Source of the DNA: Gemmatimonadota bacterium
GTDB lineage: Bacteria > Gemmatimonadota > Gemmatimonadetes > JACCXV01 > JAHWKZ01
Assembly (NCBI GenBank): GCA_025937815.1
Contig: JAICQP010000004.1
Span: forward strand, 1 to 50,095
Direction: 5' to 3'
Length of the DNA: 50,095 bases
The notes beneath the pieces were generated by a model that saw nothing but the letters and a program-made list of their open reading frames with translations, did not search any database and had not been told where the DNA came from. The position numbers were made by a program, and so were the translations under genes. Shown here in pieces: positions 25,684-33,781 of the stretch (the stretch's first letter is position 1; each line of letters begins with the position of its first letter).

Positions 25684-26136
25684 GTGGCGCGCAGTCTCAA
25701 CAAGGTGATGCTGATCGGGAACCTGGGCAGCGACCCCGAGGTTCGACACACGTCCAGCGGTTTGCCGGTGGCCACGTTCCGCATGGCGACGAGCTGGACC
25801 CGCGGCGGCTCCGAAGGAGGGCAGCGGGAAGAGAACACGGAATGGCACAACATCGTGGCGTGGCGGCGGCTGGCGGAGATCTGCCAGCAGTACCTGAAGA
25901 AGGGAAGCAAGGTCTACATCGAGGGTCGCATCCAGACACGTTCGTGGGACGACGCGTCTACGGGGCAGAAGCGGTACATGACCGAAATCGTCGCCAACGA
26001 GATGATCATGCTGGACGCTCCCTCGGGCGGCGGCCGGCGCGCGCCCGCTCCGCAGCGCTCCGCGCAGGAAGGCGGCGCGAACGGCGGCGAGTACGAGTTT
26101 CCCGAGACGGACTACGACGACGACCTGCCGTTCTGA
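25684..26136 (+). CDS. ssb: Single-stranded DNA-binding protein
   Basis: 150 residues from GTG 25684 behind an excellent AGGAGG. The OB fold is evident: [20 protein letters not shown], then [40 protein letters not shown] and [14 protein letters not shown]. After a Gly/Arg-rich linker the acidic tip is DDDLPF, the C-terminal peptide that docks recombination and replication partners. Length is typical for bacterial SSB. The following secreted-protein gene starts only 1 nt after its stop. Confidence 0.97.
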   Translation: MARSLNKVMLIGNLGSDPEVRHTSSGLPVATFRMATSWTRGGSEGGQREENTEWHNIVAWRRLAEICQQYLKKGSKVYIEGRIQTRSWDDASTGQKRYMTEIVANEMIMLDAPSGGGRRAPAPQRSAQEGGANGGEYEFPETDYDDDLPF

Positions 26137-26137
26137 G

Positions 26138-26932
26138 ATGCGAGGACTCCCGGTCACCTACAAGACTCCGTTGCTCGTCCTGGCCCTCGCGCTTGCGGGC
26201 GCCGGCTCGATCCGCGCTCAGGACGCGCCCCCCGTGCAGGCGCTCCTGGAGCCCGAGTACCTGTTGTCGGTGGGGGAGGTCGTCGACGCCGAGCGCTGGA
26301 GGAACGCCGAGGCCGTAGTGGGCGCCGCGGGCGAGACGATGGTCACCGACCGCAGCCAGACCCAGTTCGACCTCGTGCACGTTCCGCGCGTCGTCGAGGG
26401 CCGCTCGCTGGTGACGGGCGACATGGTCCAGCTCTTCCGGCTCGAGCGCCGGATCGACGACCCCGTGACCGGCGAACCGCTCGGCACGCTCCTTCTTCCG
26501 ACGGGGGTCGGCCGGGTGGAGTCCCTCGACGGCGAGACCGCCGGCGTGCGGATCACCGACGCGTTCCACGCCATCGTGGTCGGCGACCTCGTGCGGATCG
26601 TCACGGAGGCGAATGCGGCGCCGGGGGCCGGCTTTGCCGGCGAGGCCGGCGGGAGGGTCGTGGCGTTCCAGGAGGAAAAGGCGATCCACCCCCCCTTCGA
26701 CAAGGTCTTCCTGCGGCCCGAGGTCGCCGGGTCGACGGCGCCGGGGCAGGTCGTCGAGCTGTACCGCCCGGGCCCGGTGCGCGACGGCGTCCAGCTCCCC
26801 GATCTCGTCCTCGGCAGGGCGATGGTGGTGCGGGGCGGGGGAGGGATCGCGGCCGCCGTGACCTACGAGCTCGAGCGGCCGGACCTGGCACCTGGTGATC
26901 GCTATCGGCCCGTGGCCGCCGACGGGGACTGA
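26138..26932 (+). CDS. Secreted protein of unknown function
   Basis: 264 residues from ATG 26138, next to the ssb stop. A signal peptide (LLVLALALAGAGSIRAQ) should be cut near residue 28. The mature part looks like two related beta-rich modules. Each has a G-D-x-V-x-L/I element with preceding and following strands: VTGDMVQLFRLERRI, VVGDLVRIVTEA and TAPGQVVELYRPG. It ends in LAPGDRYRPVA. Such G-D-x-V-x repeats recall FlgT-like or LysM-associated C-terminal domains, but there is no clear match. It heads a run of four exported proteins, so a cell-wall role is possible. Confidence 0.65.
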   Translation: MRGLPVTYKTPLLVLALALAGAGSIRAQDAPPVQALLEPEYLLSVGEVVDAERWRNAEAVVGAAGETMVTDRSQTQFDLVHVPRVVEGRSLVTGDMVQLFRLERRIDDPVTGEPLGTLLLPTGVGRVESLDGETAGVRITDAFHAIVVGDLVRIVTEANAAPGAGFAGEAGGRVVAFQEEKAIHPPFDKVFLRPEVAGSTAPGQVVELYRPGPVRDGVQLPDLVLGRAMVVRGGGGIAAAVTYELERPDLAPGDRYRPVAADGD

Positions 26933-26962
26933 CCGAGGCTCGGGCCGGTTCCGGCGCGGAAC

Positions 26963-26991
26963 TTGTATCGCCCGGGGGCGTATGCTATCCT
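26963..26991 (+). promoter_or_regulatory. Candidate promoter placed for a nearly leaderless transcript
   Basis: TTGTAT (26963-26968) and TATCCT (26986-26991) are 17 bp apart. The expected start of transcription lies at or within two bases of the tandem ATG codons at 26996 and 26999. No Shine-Dalgarno sequence precedes these codons, which fits leaderless initiation. This parallels the promoter at 706-734. Confidence 0.4.
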
Positions 26992-26995
26992 CGGA

Positions 26996-27475
26996 ATGAT
27001 GCCCAGGACCGCCCTCCGCGCCGTGTTTCTTTCCGGCACCCTGCTTCTGGCCGTCGCCGCTATCGGGCGGGGCCAGGACCGGGGGTCCAGCCTGCTGGAC
27101 TGGCGACCCGCGTCGGGACCGGGTCCCACGCGCATGGAGGCCCGCGCGGCGACCGCCAGCAATCTCCTCCTTCCCTCCGTCCAGATCCCGATCCTGACCC
27201 GGTACAACCAGTTCGAGCACGACTTCGGCGTCGATTTCGGCGTTCGCGGCCTGCTCGACGACAGGGAAGGGGACGTGCTCGAGGACCTGCGCGCGCGACT
27301 CGATGCGCGCTGGGGCGACGCGACGGTGTACCAGTGGATCGAGCGGGGGCTCGCGCTGTACGCGCGGGTCCAGGCCTCGACCCAGCTCCGGCGCAAGGGG
27401 TTCGACATGGAGGTCGAAATGGACGACGTGGCGGAGGGGAAGCTCGGACTGCGAGTGCAGCGGTCGCTGGAGTGA
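26996..27475 (+). CDS. Small secreted protein of unknown function
   Basis: 159 residues from ATG 26996 (ATG 26999 is equally possible; a TTG at 26963 would put 11 odd residues before the signal peptide). The signal sequence MMPRTALRAVFLSGTLLLAV ends near GRGQ. The mature part has SNLLLPSVQIPILTRYNQFE, a conserved-looking HDFGVDFGVRGLLDD, and a closing strand FDMEVEMDDVAEGKLGLRVQ. I do not recognise the family. It overlaps the SpoIID gene by 4 nt and is probably co-translated with it. Confidence 0.6.
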   Translation: MMPRTALRAVFLSGTLLLAVAAIGRGQDRGSSLLDWRPASGPGPTRMEARAATASNLLLPSVQIPILTRYNQFEHDFGVDFGVRGLLDDREGDVLEDLRARLDARWGDATVYQWIERGLALYARVQASTQLRRKGFDMEVEMDDVAEGKLGLRVQRSLE

Positions 27476-28797
27476 CGGCGCCCGACGGCGCGCGCTCCGC
27501 GTCCCTCTCCATGGTGCCCCTCGCGGGGCGCTTTTTTTTGCTCCTCGCCGGAGCGCTCGCCGGCGGCTGCCGCTCGACCCCCCCGCCCGCCGGGCCGCCG
27601 GCCTCCCAACCCGCATCGCCGCCGGCCTACTCCGCCGAGCCGATCGTGCGGGTCGGCGTCGCGCTCGGAGACACCTCGCTGGCGATCGGCAGCGCGGACC
27701 GCTGGTGGATCCACGAGGCCGGCGTCAGCCGCCCGATCGCGGTGGTGGAGGGGGAGCCGGGATGGCGCGTCGTGCGACTCCCGTTCGAGACCGCGCTCCG
27801 GCTCAGGCGTCCGGACGGCTGGCTGAGCCAGCCGCACGTCGGGCCCCTGGTCGCCGCGTCGCTCGGTGGGACGCCGGTCGAAGCGGCCGGCATCGCCTAC
27901 CCGGGCACGATCGAGGTCTCGCTCCGCCCCGATGGGACGCTGACCGGTGTCAACGTGGTTCCCCTCGAGACGTATCTCGAGGGCGTCGTTCCGAAGGAGC
28001 TCGGCCGGCCGGGCGCCGACGCCTGGCAGGCGCAGCTCGCCCAGGCGGTCGCGGCCCGGACCTACGCCCTAAAGCGTCTCGGCAGCCGGGCCGACCTCGG
28101 CTTCGACCTCTACGGCAGCGTCCTCGACCAGGCGTACCAGGGGCTTGCCGACCCCGGCGACTCGCTGGCCGTCCGCGCCGTGCGCTCGACCCGCGGCGAA
28201 GTCCTGCTCTACAACGGATACCTGATCGACGCGTTTTACCATTCGACGTGCGGCGGCCACACGGCGCGGGTCGAGGAGACGTTCGACTTCCCGCCCGCTC
28301 CCTACCTGGTCGCGGTCAGCGACGCGCGGCCGGATGGAGGGTACTGGTGCCAGGAGTCCCGCTACTTCCGCTGGACGGCGAGCTGGACCGCGGAGGAGCT
28401 CGACGCCACGGTCCGGCGCAATCTGCCGTCCCTGGTGCCGCTGCCGGCGGAGGGCACCGGCTCGCTCGTCGACATCGACGAGGAGGCCCGCTCGCAGGAA
28501 GGGCGCGCGCTCACGATACGGGTCACCACGACGACCGGACGCTACGTGGTCGGAGAGGACGCGATCCGGAGGCTCTTCGCGGACTCCACGGGGAGAATCC
28601 TGTCCAGCACGCAGTTCCTGTTCCGCGCCGACCGCGTGGGCACGCGGCTGAACGGCCTCACGCTGGTGGGCGGAGGCTGGGGCCACGGAGTCGGGATGTG
28701 CCAGGTGGGAGCCATGGCCAGGGCGCGGGCAGGCTGGGAATACCAGAGGATACTGACCGCCTATTATCCGGGCACCGAGGTGCGGGGACTGTATTGA
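27472..28797 (+). CDS. SpoIID/LytB-domain lipoprotein
   Basis: 441 residues from GTG 27472 (GTGA overlap); ATG 27511 is an alternative. The hydrophobic segment LAGRFFLLLAGALAGGC ends in a lipobox. After a Pro-rich linker lies the SpoIID region: VNVVPLETYLEGVVPKELG, QAQLAQAVAARTYALKRLGS, FYHSTCGGHTARVEETFDFP and the closing GGGWGHGVGMCQVGAMARA. In Bacillus, SpoIID is a lytic transglycosylase acting on denuded glycan strands; in non-sporulating bacteria family members are thought to remodel peptidoglycan. The codons for the signal peptide contain a full terminator-like hairpin (27514-27539). Confidence 0.9.
   Translation: MTAPDGARSASLSMVPLAGRFFLLLAGALAGGCRSTPPPAGPPASQPASPPAYSAEPIVRVGVALGDTSLAIGSADRWWIHEAGVSRPIAVVEGEPGWRVVRLPFETALRLRRPDGWLSQPHVGPLVAASLGGTPVEAAGIAYPGTIEVSLRPDGTLTGVNVVPLETYLEGVVPKELGRPGADAWQAQLAQAVAARTYALKRLGSRADLGFDLYGSVLDQAYQGLADPGDSLAVRAVRSTRGEVLLYNGYLIDAFYHSTCGGHTARVEETFDFPPAPYLVAVSDARPDGGYWCQESRYFRWTASWTAEELDATVRRNLPSLVPLPAEGTGSLVDIDEEARSQEGRALTIRVTTTTGRYVVGEDAIRRLFADSTGRILSSTQFLFRADRVGTRLNGLTLVGGGWGHGVGMCQVGAMARARAGWEYQRILTAYYPGTEVRGLY
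27514..27539 (+). terminator. Terminator-like hairpin inside the SpoIID signal-peptide codons
   Basis: GTGCCCC (27514-27520) pairs with GGGGCGC (27525-27531), with one wobble, around the loop TCGC. Eight T residues follow (27532-27539). It lies 39 nt after the preceding stop codon but inside the coding region of the lipoprotein, since no later start would keep a signal peptide. Confidence 0.65.
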
Positions 28798-29759
28798 GCG
28801 TCGCGACTCCATCGACACGCAGGGCGGTCCCGGCGCGCTGGGCGATCCCGCTGCTCGCGCTCGCCTGCGCGCTCCCCCAGCCTTACGAGACGTCGCCGTA
28901 CGCGGGCGTCAGCACGGTCCCGATCCGCGATTCCTACGCCCGCGCACGGATCGAGATGGTCGCGGCCGTCAACGCCGATCGGGAGCGCCGGGGCCTCCCC
29001 CCGGTGGTCCTCGATTCGCTGGCGACCGTCGTAGCGCAGGGCCACGCCGAGGAGATGGCCGGGGGCGGCTGGCTCAGCCACTTCAACGCGGCCGGGCTCG
29101 CCCCGTACGAGCGGTACGCCGCGGCGGGCGGCACCGGACACGTCCTCGAGAACGTGTTTCGCTCGCAGGAGAGGACGCGAACGGAGTGGCCCGCGGAGGT
29201 CCTCTGGGAGCGGTTCGACATCCGCGAAGCGCAGGCGTGGCTGATGTCGTCGGAGGGTCACCGGAACACGATCCTCGACCCCCACCACGCGCGCATCGGC
29301 GTGGGGATCGCGCTCGACCCGCGCCGCGGATCGGTCTACGTGGTCCAGGAATTCGTGACCGCGGCGGCGACGATCGAGCCCCCCGGTCGCGTGCTCCCGG
29401 GGCAGGAGGCGGCGCTCTCGGGACGCATGCGGACGGATGGCGCACGACCACTGATGCTGGTCCTCACGCGCGAGCCCGTGGTGCGCGAATGGGTCGCCAG
29501 AGGCGAACGACCACCTGGGGGGTCCTACGCGGACGGGGGATCGGCCGCGATCGTCATCCCACCGTGGGCGATCCGGTGGAACCCCGACGATCGTTCCTTC
29601 GGGCTCCGCCTCAGGATCGGCCGGGGGCTCGACGAAGCCCGTTGGTACGGGGTTCTCTACGCGGCGCCGGAAGACGCGGTCCGGCGGGCGCTGTCGGAGC
29701 GCGCAGCCGACACCGGCAGCGGCTGGCCGGCGGCCGCGTTCGTGGTCGAAGTCCTCTAG
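28794..29759 (+). CDS. CAP-domain (SCP/PR1-like) lipoprotein
   Basis: 321 residues from TTG 28794, overlapping the SpoIID stop (TTGA); no ATG or GTG fits in this frame. The N terminus RWAIPLLALAC gives a signal peptide with lipobox ALAC. The CAP domain covers about residues 45-195: RIEMVAAVNADRERRGLPPV, AQGHAEEMAGGGWLSHFNAA, LENVFRSQE, SSEGHRNTILDPHHARIGVG and YVVQEFVTA, with the H and E residues of the family cavity. A C-terminal beta domain of ~120 residues is unassigned. Bacterial CAP proteins are extracytoplasmic, with mostly unknown biochemical roles. Confidence 0.88.
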   Translation: MSVATPSTRRAVPARWAIPLLALACALPQPYETSPYAGVSTVPIRDSYARARIEMVAAVNADRERRGLPPVVLDSLATVVAQGHAEEMAGGGWLSHFNAAGLAPYERYAAAGGTGHVLENVFRSQERTRTEWPAEVLWERFDIREAQAWLMSSEGHRNTILDPHHARIGVGIALDPRRGSVYVVQEFVTAAATIEPPGRVLPGQEAALSGRMRTDGARPLMLVLTREPVVREWVARGERPPGGSYADGGSAAIVIPPWAIRWNPDDRSFGLRLRIGRGLDEARWYGVLYAAPEDAVRRALSERAADTGSGWPAAAFVVEVL

Positions 29760-29774
29760 CCGGCGTAACTTGAG

Positions 29775-30833
29775 ATGATGTTCGAGCGCCGCAAGACACG
29801 TCCGGTCCGGGTAGGATCCGTCACCGTCGGCGGGGACGCGCCGATCTCCGTGCAGTCGATGACGACCACGAAGACGGCCGACGTGTACCCGACCCTGCAG
29901 CAGATCCGGAACCTCGAGGTCGCGGGCTGCGACATCGTGCGGGTCACGGTGCCGGACGAGGCCAGCGCGGAGGCGCTGCCCGAGATCAAGGCTGGCATCT
30001 CGATCCCGCTCGTGGCGGACATCCACTTCAACTACCGGATAGCGCTCCTGGCGCTCGACGCCGGAGTCGACAAGCTGCGCATCAATCCCGGCAACATCGG
30101 GGGCGAGAAGCGGGTCAGGGCCGTCGTCGAGAAGGCGCGCGAGAAGGGCGTCCCCCTTCGCATAGGGGTCAACAGCGGATCGCTCGAGCAGGACATCCTC
30201 GAGAAGGACGGCGAGCCGACCGCGCGCGGCATGGTGGAATCCGCGATCCGGCATTGCGAGATCCTGGAGCGCATGGACTTCCAGGACATCATCGTGTCGT
30301 TGAAGTCGAGCAACGTCCCGCGGATGATCGAGGCCTACACGCGCTTCGCCGACCTGCGGGACTACCCGCTCCACCTCGGGGTGACCGAGGCCGGCCCGGT
30401 GGAGGCCGGTACGATCAAGTCCTGCGCGGGGATCGGGGCCCTGCTGGCTAAGGGTATCGGCGACACGATCCGCATCTCGCTGGCCGACGACCCGGTGATC
30501 GAGACCCGCGTGGCGAAGAAGCTCCTGCAGGTGCTGGACCTCCGGCCCAGCGGAATCAACGTCATCGCCTGCCCGTCGTGCGGGCGCGCCGAGGTCGACG
30601 TCCACACGCTGGCTGCCGAGGTCGAGAAGCGCACCGCGCACATGGACAAGAACATCACGATCGCGGTGATGGGCTGCGCGGTGAACGGCCCCGGCGAGTC
30701 GCGCGAGGCCGACATCGGGATCGCCGGCGGCGTCCACAAGGGACTGCTCTACCTCAAGGGTCAGAAGGAGCACACGATCCGCGAAGAGGAATTGGTCGAC
30801 GCTCTGATCTCGAAGATCGAAAGCGAGCTTTAA
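29775..30833 (+). CDS. ispG: 4-hydroxy-3-methylbut-2-en-1-yl diphosphate synthase IspG
   Basis: 352 residues, ATG 29775 with a second ATG next to it. It opens RRKTRPVRVGSVTVGGDAPI, then VQSMTTTKTADV, VADIHFNYRIALLALDAGVD and KLRINPGNIGG, the TIM-barrel part of IspG. The [4Fe-4S] ligands lie in IACPSCGRAEVD and VMGCAVNGPGESREADIGIA. It is the short bacterial form without the central insertion of plant and chlamydial enzymes. It turns MEcPP into HMBPP in the non-mevalonate isoprenoid pathway, supplying undecaprenyl phosphate for the wall. Repeat C follows 19 nt after the stop. Confidence 0.97.
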   Translation: MMFERRKTRPVRVGSVTVGGDAPISVQSMTTTKTADVYPTLQQIRNLEVAGCDIVRVTVPDEASAEALPEIKAGISIPLVADIHFNYRIALLALDAGVDKLRINPGNIGGEKRVRAVVEKAREKGVPLRIGVNSGSLEQDILEKDGEPTARGMVESAIRHCEILERMDFQDIIVSLKSSNVPRMIEAYTRFADLRDYPLHLGVTEAGPVEAGTIKSCAGIGALLAKGIGDTIRISLADDPVIETRVAKKLLQVLDLRPSGINVIACPSCGRAEVDVHTLAAEVEKRTAHMDKNITIAVMGCAVNGPGESREADIGIAGGVHKGLLYLKGQKEHTIREEELVDALISKIESEL

Positions 30834-30852
30834 CAGGTTTTGAAGAGTCCGC

Positions 30853-30974
30853 AGGGCGTTCAAAACGGCTCAGATGCAAGGCGCGCGACGAGAGGATTCC
30901 GAGGCGTACTGAAAGGTACGCCGCAGGAAGACACGAGGAGCGCAACGCCGCAGATGAGCCGTTTTCAACGCCCT
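30853..30974 (+). repeat. Long palindromic intergenic repeat, copy C
   Basis: The left arm 30853-30872 (AGGGCGTTCAAAACGGCTCA) and right arm 30955-30974 pair at 19 of 20 positions, with one C-C mismatch in the TCA of both arms. The central hairpin is GGCGTAC-TGAAAG-GTACGCC (30903-30922), extended by TTCC/GGAA. It is close to copy B through the core and has unrelated outer arms. It lies between ispG and the oxidoreductase gene, whose start codon follows 7 nt after the right arm. Confidence 0.88.
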
Positions 30975-30981
30975 TCCTAAG

Positions 30982-32028
30982 GTGGACAGGCCCGTTAGGA
31001 TCGGCCTCCTGGGCGCCGGCGCAGTGGCGCAGACCGCGCACCTTCCCGCCTACCGGCGACTCCGCAAGGCGCAGCTTTTCGCCATCTGCGACAACGAGCA
31101 GGGCAAGCTGCGGGCGCTGCGGGAGCGGACCGGCGTCGTGCACGCCACCACATCGCTGGACGAGCTGCTGTCGATCGACGAGCTCGACGCCATCGACATC
31201 TGCCTGCCGAGCCATCAGCACGCCGCGGCGGCGGTCCGCTGTCTCGAGGCGGGGAAGCACGTGCTCTGCGAGAAGCCGCTTGGCCTGACGGCCAAGGAGG
31301 TCGAGGATGTCCTCGCCGCCCGGGACAGGAGCGGCAAGCACGTGCTCGTGGGGATGAACAACCGTTACCGGGACGACTCCATCCTGTTGCGGCGCTTCAT
31401 ACAGGACGGGCAGCTGGGGGAGGTCTTCCGCGCGCGGGCGGGTTGGCTCAAGCGGCGGACGAAGGTCAAGCCGGGCGCGTGGCAGTACGCGCCCGCGATG
31501 TCCGGCGGCGGCGTGGTCATGGACCTCGGCATCCAGCTCCTGGACCTCGTCCTCTGGCTTTGCGCCTACCCTTCGCCGGAGCGGGTCAGCGCCTCGTTCT
31601 ACTACCACACCCCCGAGATCGAGGTCGAGGACAGCGCCATGATCGTGCTTTCGTGCGCGGGAGGGCTGTCGATCACGATCGACGTCTCATGGCATTTCCT
31701 CGTCGAGGAGGCGGAATACGACCACTTCGTCGACCTCTTCGGCACCGCCGGCTCGGGGCTCCTCAACCCCCTCCGCATTTTTCAACGGAGCTACGGCACG
31801 CTCGTCAACGTCACCCCCCAGGTTCAGCGCCGGATCGGCAACATCTACATGGAGTCGTACGAGCGCGAGCTGGCGTTCTTCGCGGCGGTGGTGGCGGGGA
31901 GCGAGACCCCGCCGCCGCTGACCGAGCAGCGGACGCTGGCGCGAACCCTGGATGCCGTGCGGCTCTCGGCGCGCGAGGGCCGCGAGGTGCGGGTCGACGA
32001 GACCGGCGCGCCCCCCCGGGGCGCGTGA
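30982..32028 (+). CDS. Gfo/Idh/MocA-family oxidoreductase
   Basis: 348 residues from GTG 30982. The N-terminal Rossmann fold reads [20 protein letters not shown], followed by [20 protein letters not shown] and [20 protein letters not shown], where E-K-P is the family signature with the catalytic Lys. The C-terminal alpha/beta domain includes [20 protein letters not shown]. It is an NAD(P)-dependent sugar or cyclitol dehydrogenase; the substrate cannot be told. It overlaps lnt by 4 nt. No sugar-catabolic genes are nearby, so a role in envelope sugar synthesis is only a guess. Confidence 0.93.
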   Translation: MDRPVRIGLLGAGAVAQTAHLPAYRRLRKAQLFAICDNEQGKLRALRERTGVVHATTSLDELLSIDELDAIDICLPSHQHAAAAVRCLEAGKHVLCEKPLGLTAKEVEDVLAARDRSGKHVLVGMNNRYRDDSILLRRFIQDGQLGEVFRARAGWLKRRTKVKPGAWQYAPAMSGGGVVMDLGIQLLDLVLWLCAYPSPERVSASFYYHTPEIEVEDSAMIVLSCAGGLSITIDVSWHFLVEEAEYDHFVDLFGTAGSGLLNPLRIFQRSYGTLVNVTPQVQRRIGNIYMESYERELAFFAAVVAGSETPPPLTEQRTLARTLDAVRLSAREGREVRVDETGAPPRGA

Positions 32029-33608
32029 CGGCGCGGGCGCGGGGAGGCCAGGCTACATCGGTCACGGCCCGCGGGCCGATCGCGTCGTGGTGGTGGTGGC
32101 CGCCCGCCGGCGGGATCCTGTTCGCGCTCTCTTACCCTCCCCTGGATCTGCTCCCGCTCGCGATCCTCGGGCTGTGGCCCTTCCTCGCATTTCTCGATCG
32201 CGAAGAAGGCCTTCGGCCGCGCGCGGCGTTCGTGGGCGGATACCTGTTCGGCCTGGCGCACTTCGGCGCGCTCCTCTACTGGATCGCGGGGCTGACCGGC
32301 TTCAGCGTGATGGCCGTCCCGGCGTACGTGGCCTCCGTGCTCGTCCTGGCGCTGAACGGAGCATTGACCGGGCTCGCGGTCGCGCTATGTCGGCGGCGCG
32401 GAGTATCGGCGGCGATCTCGTTCCCGCTGGCGTGGACCGCGGTCGAGTGGCTCCGCTCGTACGGCGACCTGGGATTCACCTGGGCGGTGGCGGGCGACAC
32501 GCTGGCGTCCTTCCCGATCCTGATCCAGACAGCGGAGCTGGGTGGCGTCTGGCTCCTGACCCTCTGGGTCACCGGGCTCTCCGCGACGCTCTACCGGCTG
32601 GCGCGGCCGCTGCCCTCGACGAGCCGGGCGCGGGTCGCCGTGCTCGCGGCGATCCTGGCCGCCGCGGTGCCGGTCTACGGGGCGCTGCGGCTCGCGCAGC
32701 TCGAGGACGAGTACTCAGCCTGGCCGACGCTGCGGGCGGCCGCGATCCAGCCGAACATCCCGCAGGAGGTCAAGTGGGATCCCGCCTTCGTGGAGGAGAC
32801 GTACCGGCGCCTCGCCACCCTCTCGCTCCAGACCGCCGAACGGGAGCCGGATCTCGTCGTATGGCCGGAGTCCGCCGTGCCGGGGTACCTGCGCTACGAC
32901 GCGCAGGCGCGTGGTCTCGTCACCGGCCTGTCGCGGACGATCGAGGCCCCGATCTTCACGGGAACCAACGACGCCGACACGCTGGCCGGCGCGAGCGGCG
33001 ATGGACCCGCCGACTACCGCGTCTTCAACGCCGCCTACCTCGTCTCCGGCGACTCGATCCTGCCGGGGCGCTACGCGAAACGCCGCCTCGTGCCGATCGC
33101 CGAGCGGGTCCCCTTTCTTCCGAGCCTCCTCAGCGGGTTCTTCGAGAGGTTGAGCGACTGGACTGGCCAGTTCGCGCCCGGAGAAGGCTGGACCACGTGG
33201 ACCGTGGAGGGGGCGGGGTTCGGCGTCCTGATATGCTACGAGTCGGTATTCCCGGGCTCGTCCCGCGCGCTCGTCTTGAACGGCGCCGACTTCCTCCTGA
33301 ACATCACCAACGACGCGTGGTTCGGGCGCACCGCGGCCCCGTACCAGCACGCGAGCCACCTGACGCTGCGCTCGGTCGAGCACCGCGTCTCGTTCTTGCG
33401 CGCGGCGAACACCGGGATCTCCGGCTGGGTGGACCCTCTGGGGCGATACCGCGAGCGCACGGAGATCTACGTGCCTGCCGTGGCGGTGGCCGATCTGCCG
33501 GTGCCCGGGATCGAGACCGTCTACACGCGCTGGGGTCCGTGGGTCCCCCTTCTGAGCCTCCTCTCGCTTGTCCTGCTCTGCCTTGTCGGCAGCAGAAGAC
33601 GGGGGTAA
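32025..33608 (+). CDS. lnt: Apolipoprotein N-acyltransferase
   Basis: 527 residues from GTG 32025 (GTGA overlap). Five to six N-terminal membrane helices, a periplasmic nitrilase domain and a C-terminal helix ([16 protein letters not shown]). The catalytic triad is in place: Glu282 in [10 protein letters not shown], Lys352 in [12 protein letters not shown] and Cys404 in [10 protein letters not shown]. Additional signatures are [17 protein letters not shown] and [20 protein letters not shown]. Lnt adds the third acyl chain to lipoproteins in the inner membrane before Lol export. This fits the many lipobox proteins in the window. Confidence 0.96.
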   Translation: MTARARGGQATSVTARGPIASWWWWPPAGGILFALSYPPLDLLPLAILGLWPFLAFLDREEGLRPRAAFVGGYLFGLAHFGALLYWIAGLTGFSVMAVPAYVASVLVLALNGALTGLAVALCRRRGVSAAISFPLAWTAVEWLRSYGDLGFTWAVAGDTLASFPILIQTAELGGVWLLTLWVTGLSATLYRLARPLPSTSRARVAVLAAILAAAVPVYGALRLAQLEDEYSAWPTLRAAAIQPNIPQEVKWDPAFVEETYRRLATLSLQTAEREPDLVVWPESAVPGYLRYDAQARGLVTGLSRTIEAPIFTGTNDADTLAGASGDGPADYRVFNAAYLVSGDSILPGRYAKRRLVPIAERVPFLPSLLSGFFERLSDWTGQFAPGEGWTTWTVEGAGFGVLICYESVFPGSSRALVLNGADFLLNITNDAWFGRTAAPYQHASHLTLRSVEHRVSFLRAANTGISGWVDPLGRYRERTEIYVPAVAVADLPVPGIETVYTRWGPWVPLLSLLSLVLLCLVGSRRRG

Positions 33609-33647
33609 ATTCCTTCGTTCTAGAATGTCTCGCGTCTACTGCCAAGA

Positions 33648-33766
33648 GGTCGGTCAAAACGGCACAGATTCGAGGCGAGCGACGAGGCCGAGCGAGGCGT
33701 ACTGAAAGGTATGCCGCAGCGAGCGCCGAGGCGCTCAACGACGAAGATGGGCCGTTTTCACCGACC
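33648..33766 (+). repeat. Long palindromic intergenic repeat, copy D (most diverged)
   Basis: The left arm 33648-33666 (GGTCGGTCAAAACGGCACA) and right arm 33748-33766 pair at 17 of 19 positions; one mismatch is the same C-C within TCA as in copies A-C. The central hairpin GGCGTAC-TGAAAG-GTATGCC has a G-T wobble in place of a G-C pair. The core is more diverged than in A-C. It lies between lnt and rpmE, and the rpmE AGGAG follows 4 nt after the right arm. Confidence 0.8.
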
Positions 33767-33781
33767 GACCAGGAGCCAAAA

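Noticed and set aside
28764-30863. 699-codon minus-strand open frame opposite the CAP protein and ispG
   Set aside because: Same shadow effect; both plus-strand genes are complete and convincing.
12594-33766. Palindromic repeats as integron attC sites
   Set aside because: Size and imperfect pairing are similar, but the ends lack the RYYYAAC and GTTRRRY core sites, the copies are kilobases apart between housekeeping genes, and the conserved part is the core, not the ends.
12594-33766. Palindromic repeats as a CRISPR array or IS remnants
   Set aside because: Copies are not tandem with spacers. No clear flanking direct duplication was found by eye, and no transposase fragment lies within or beside them.
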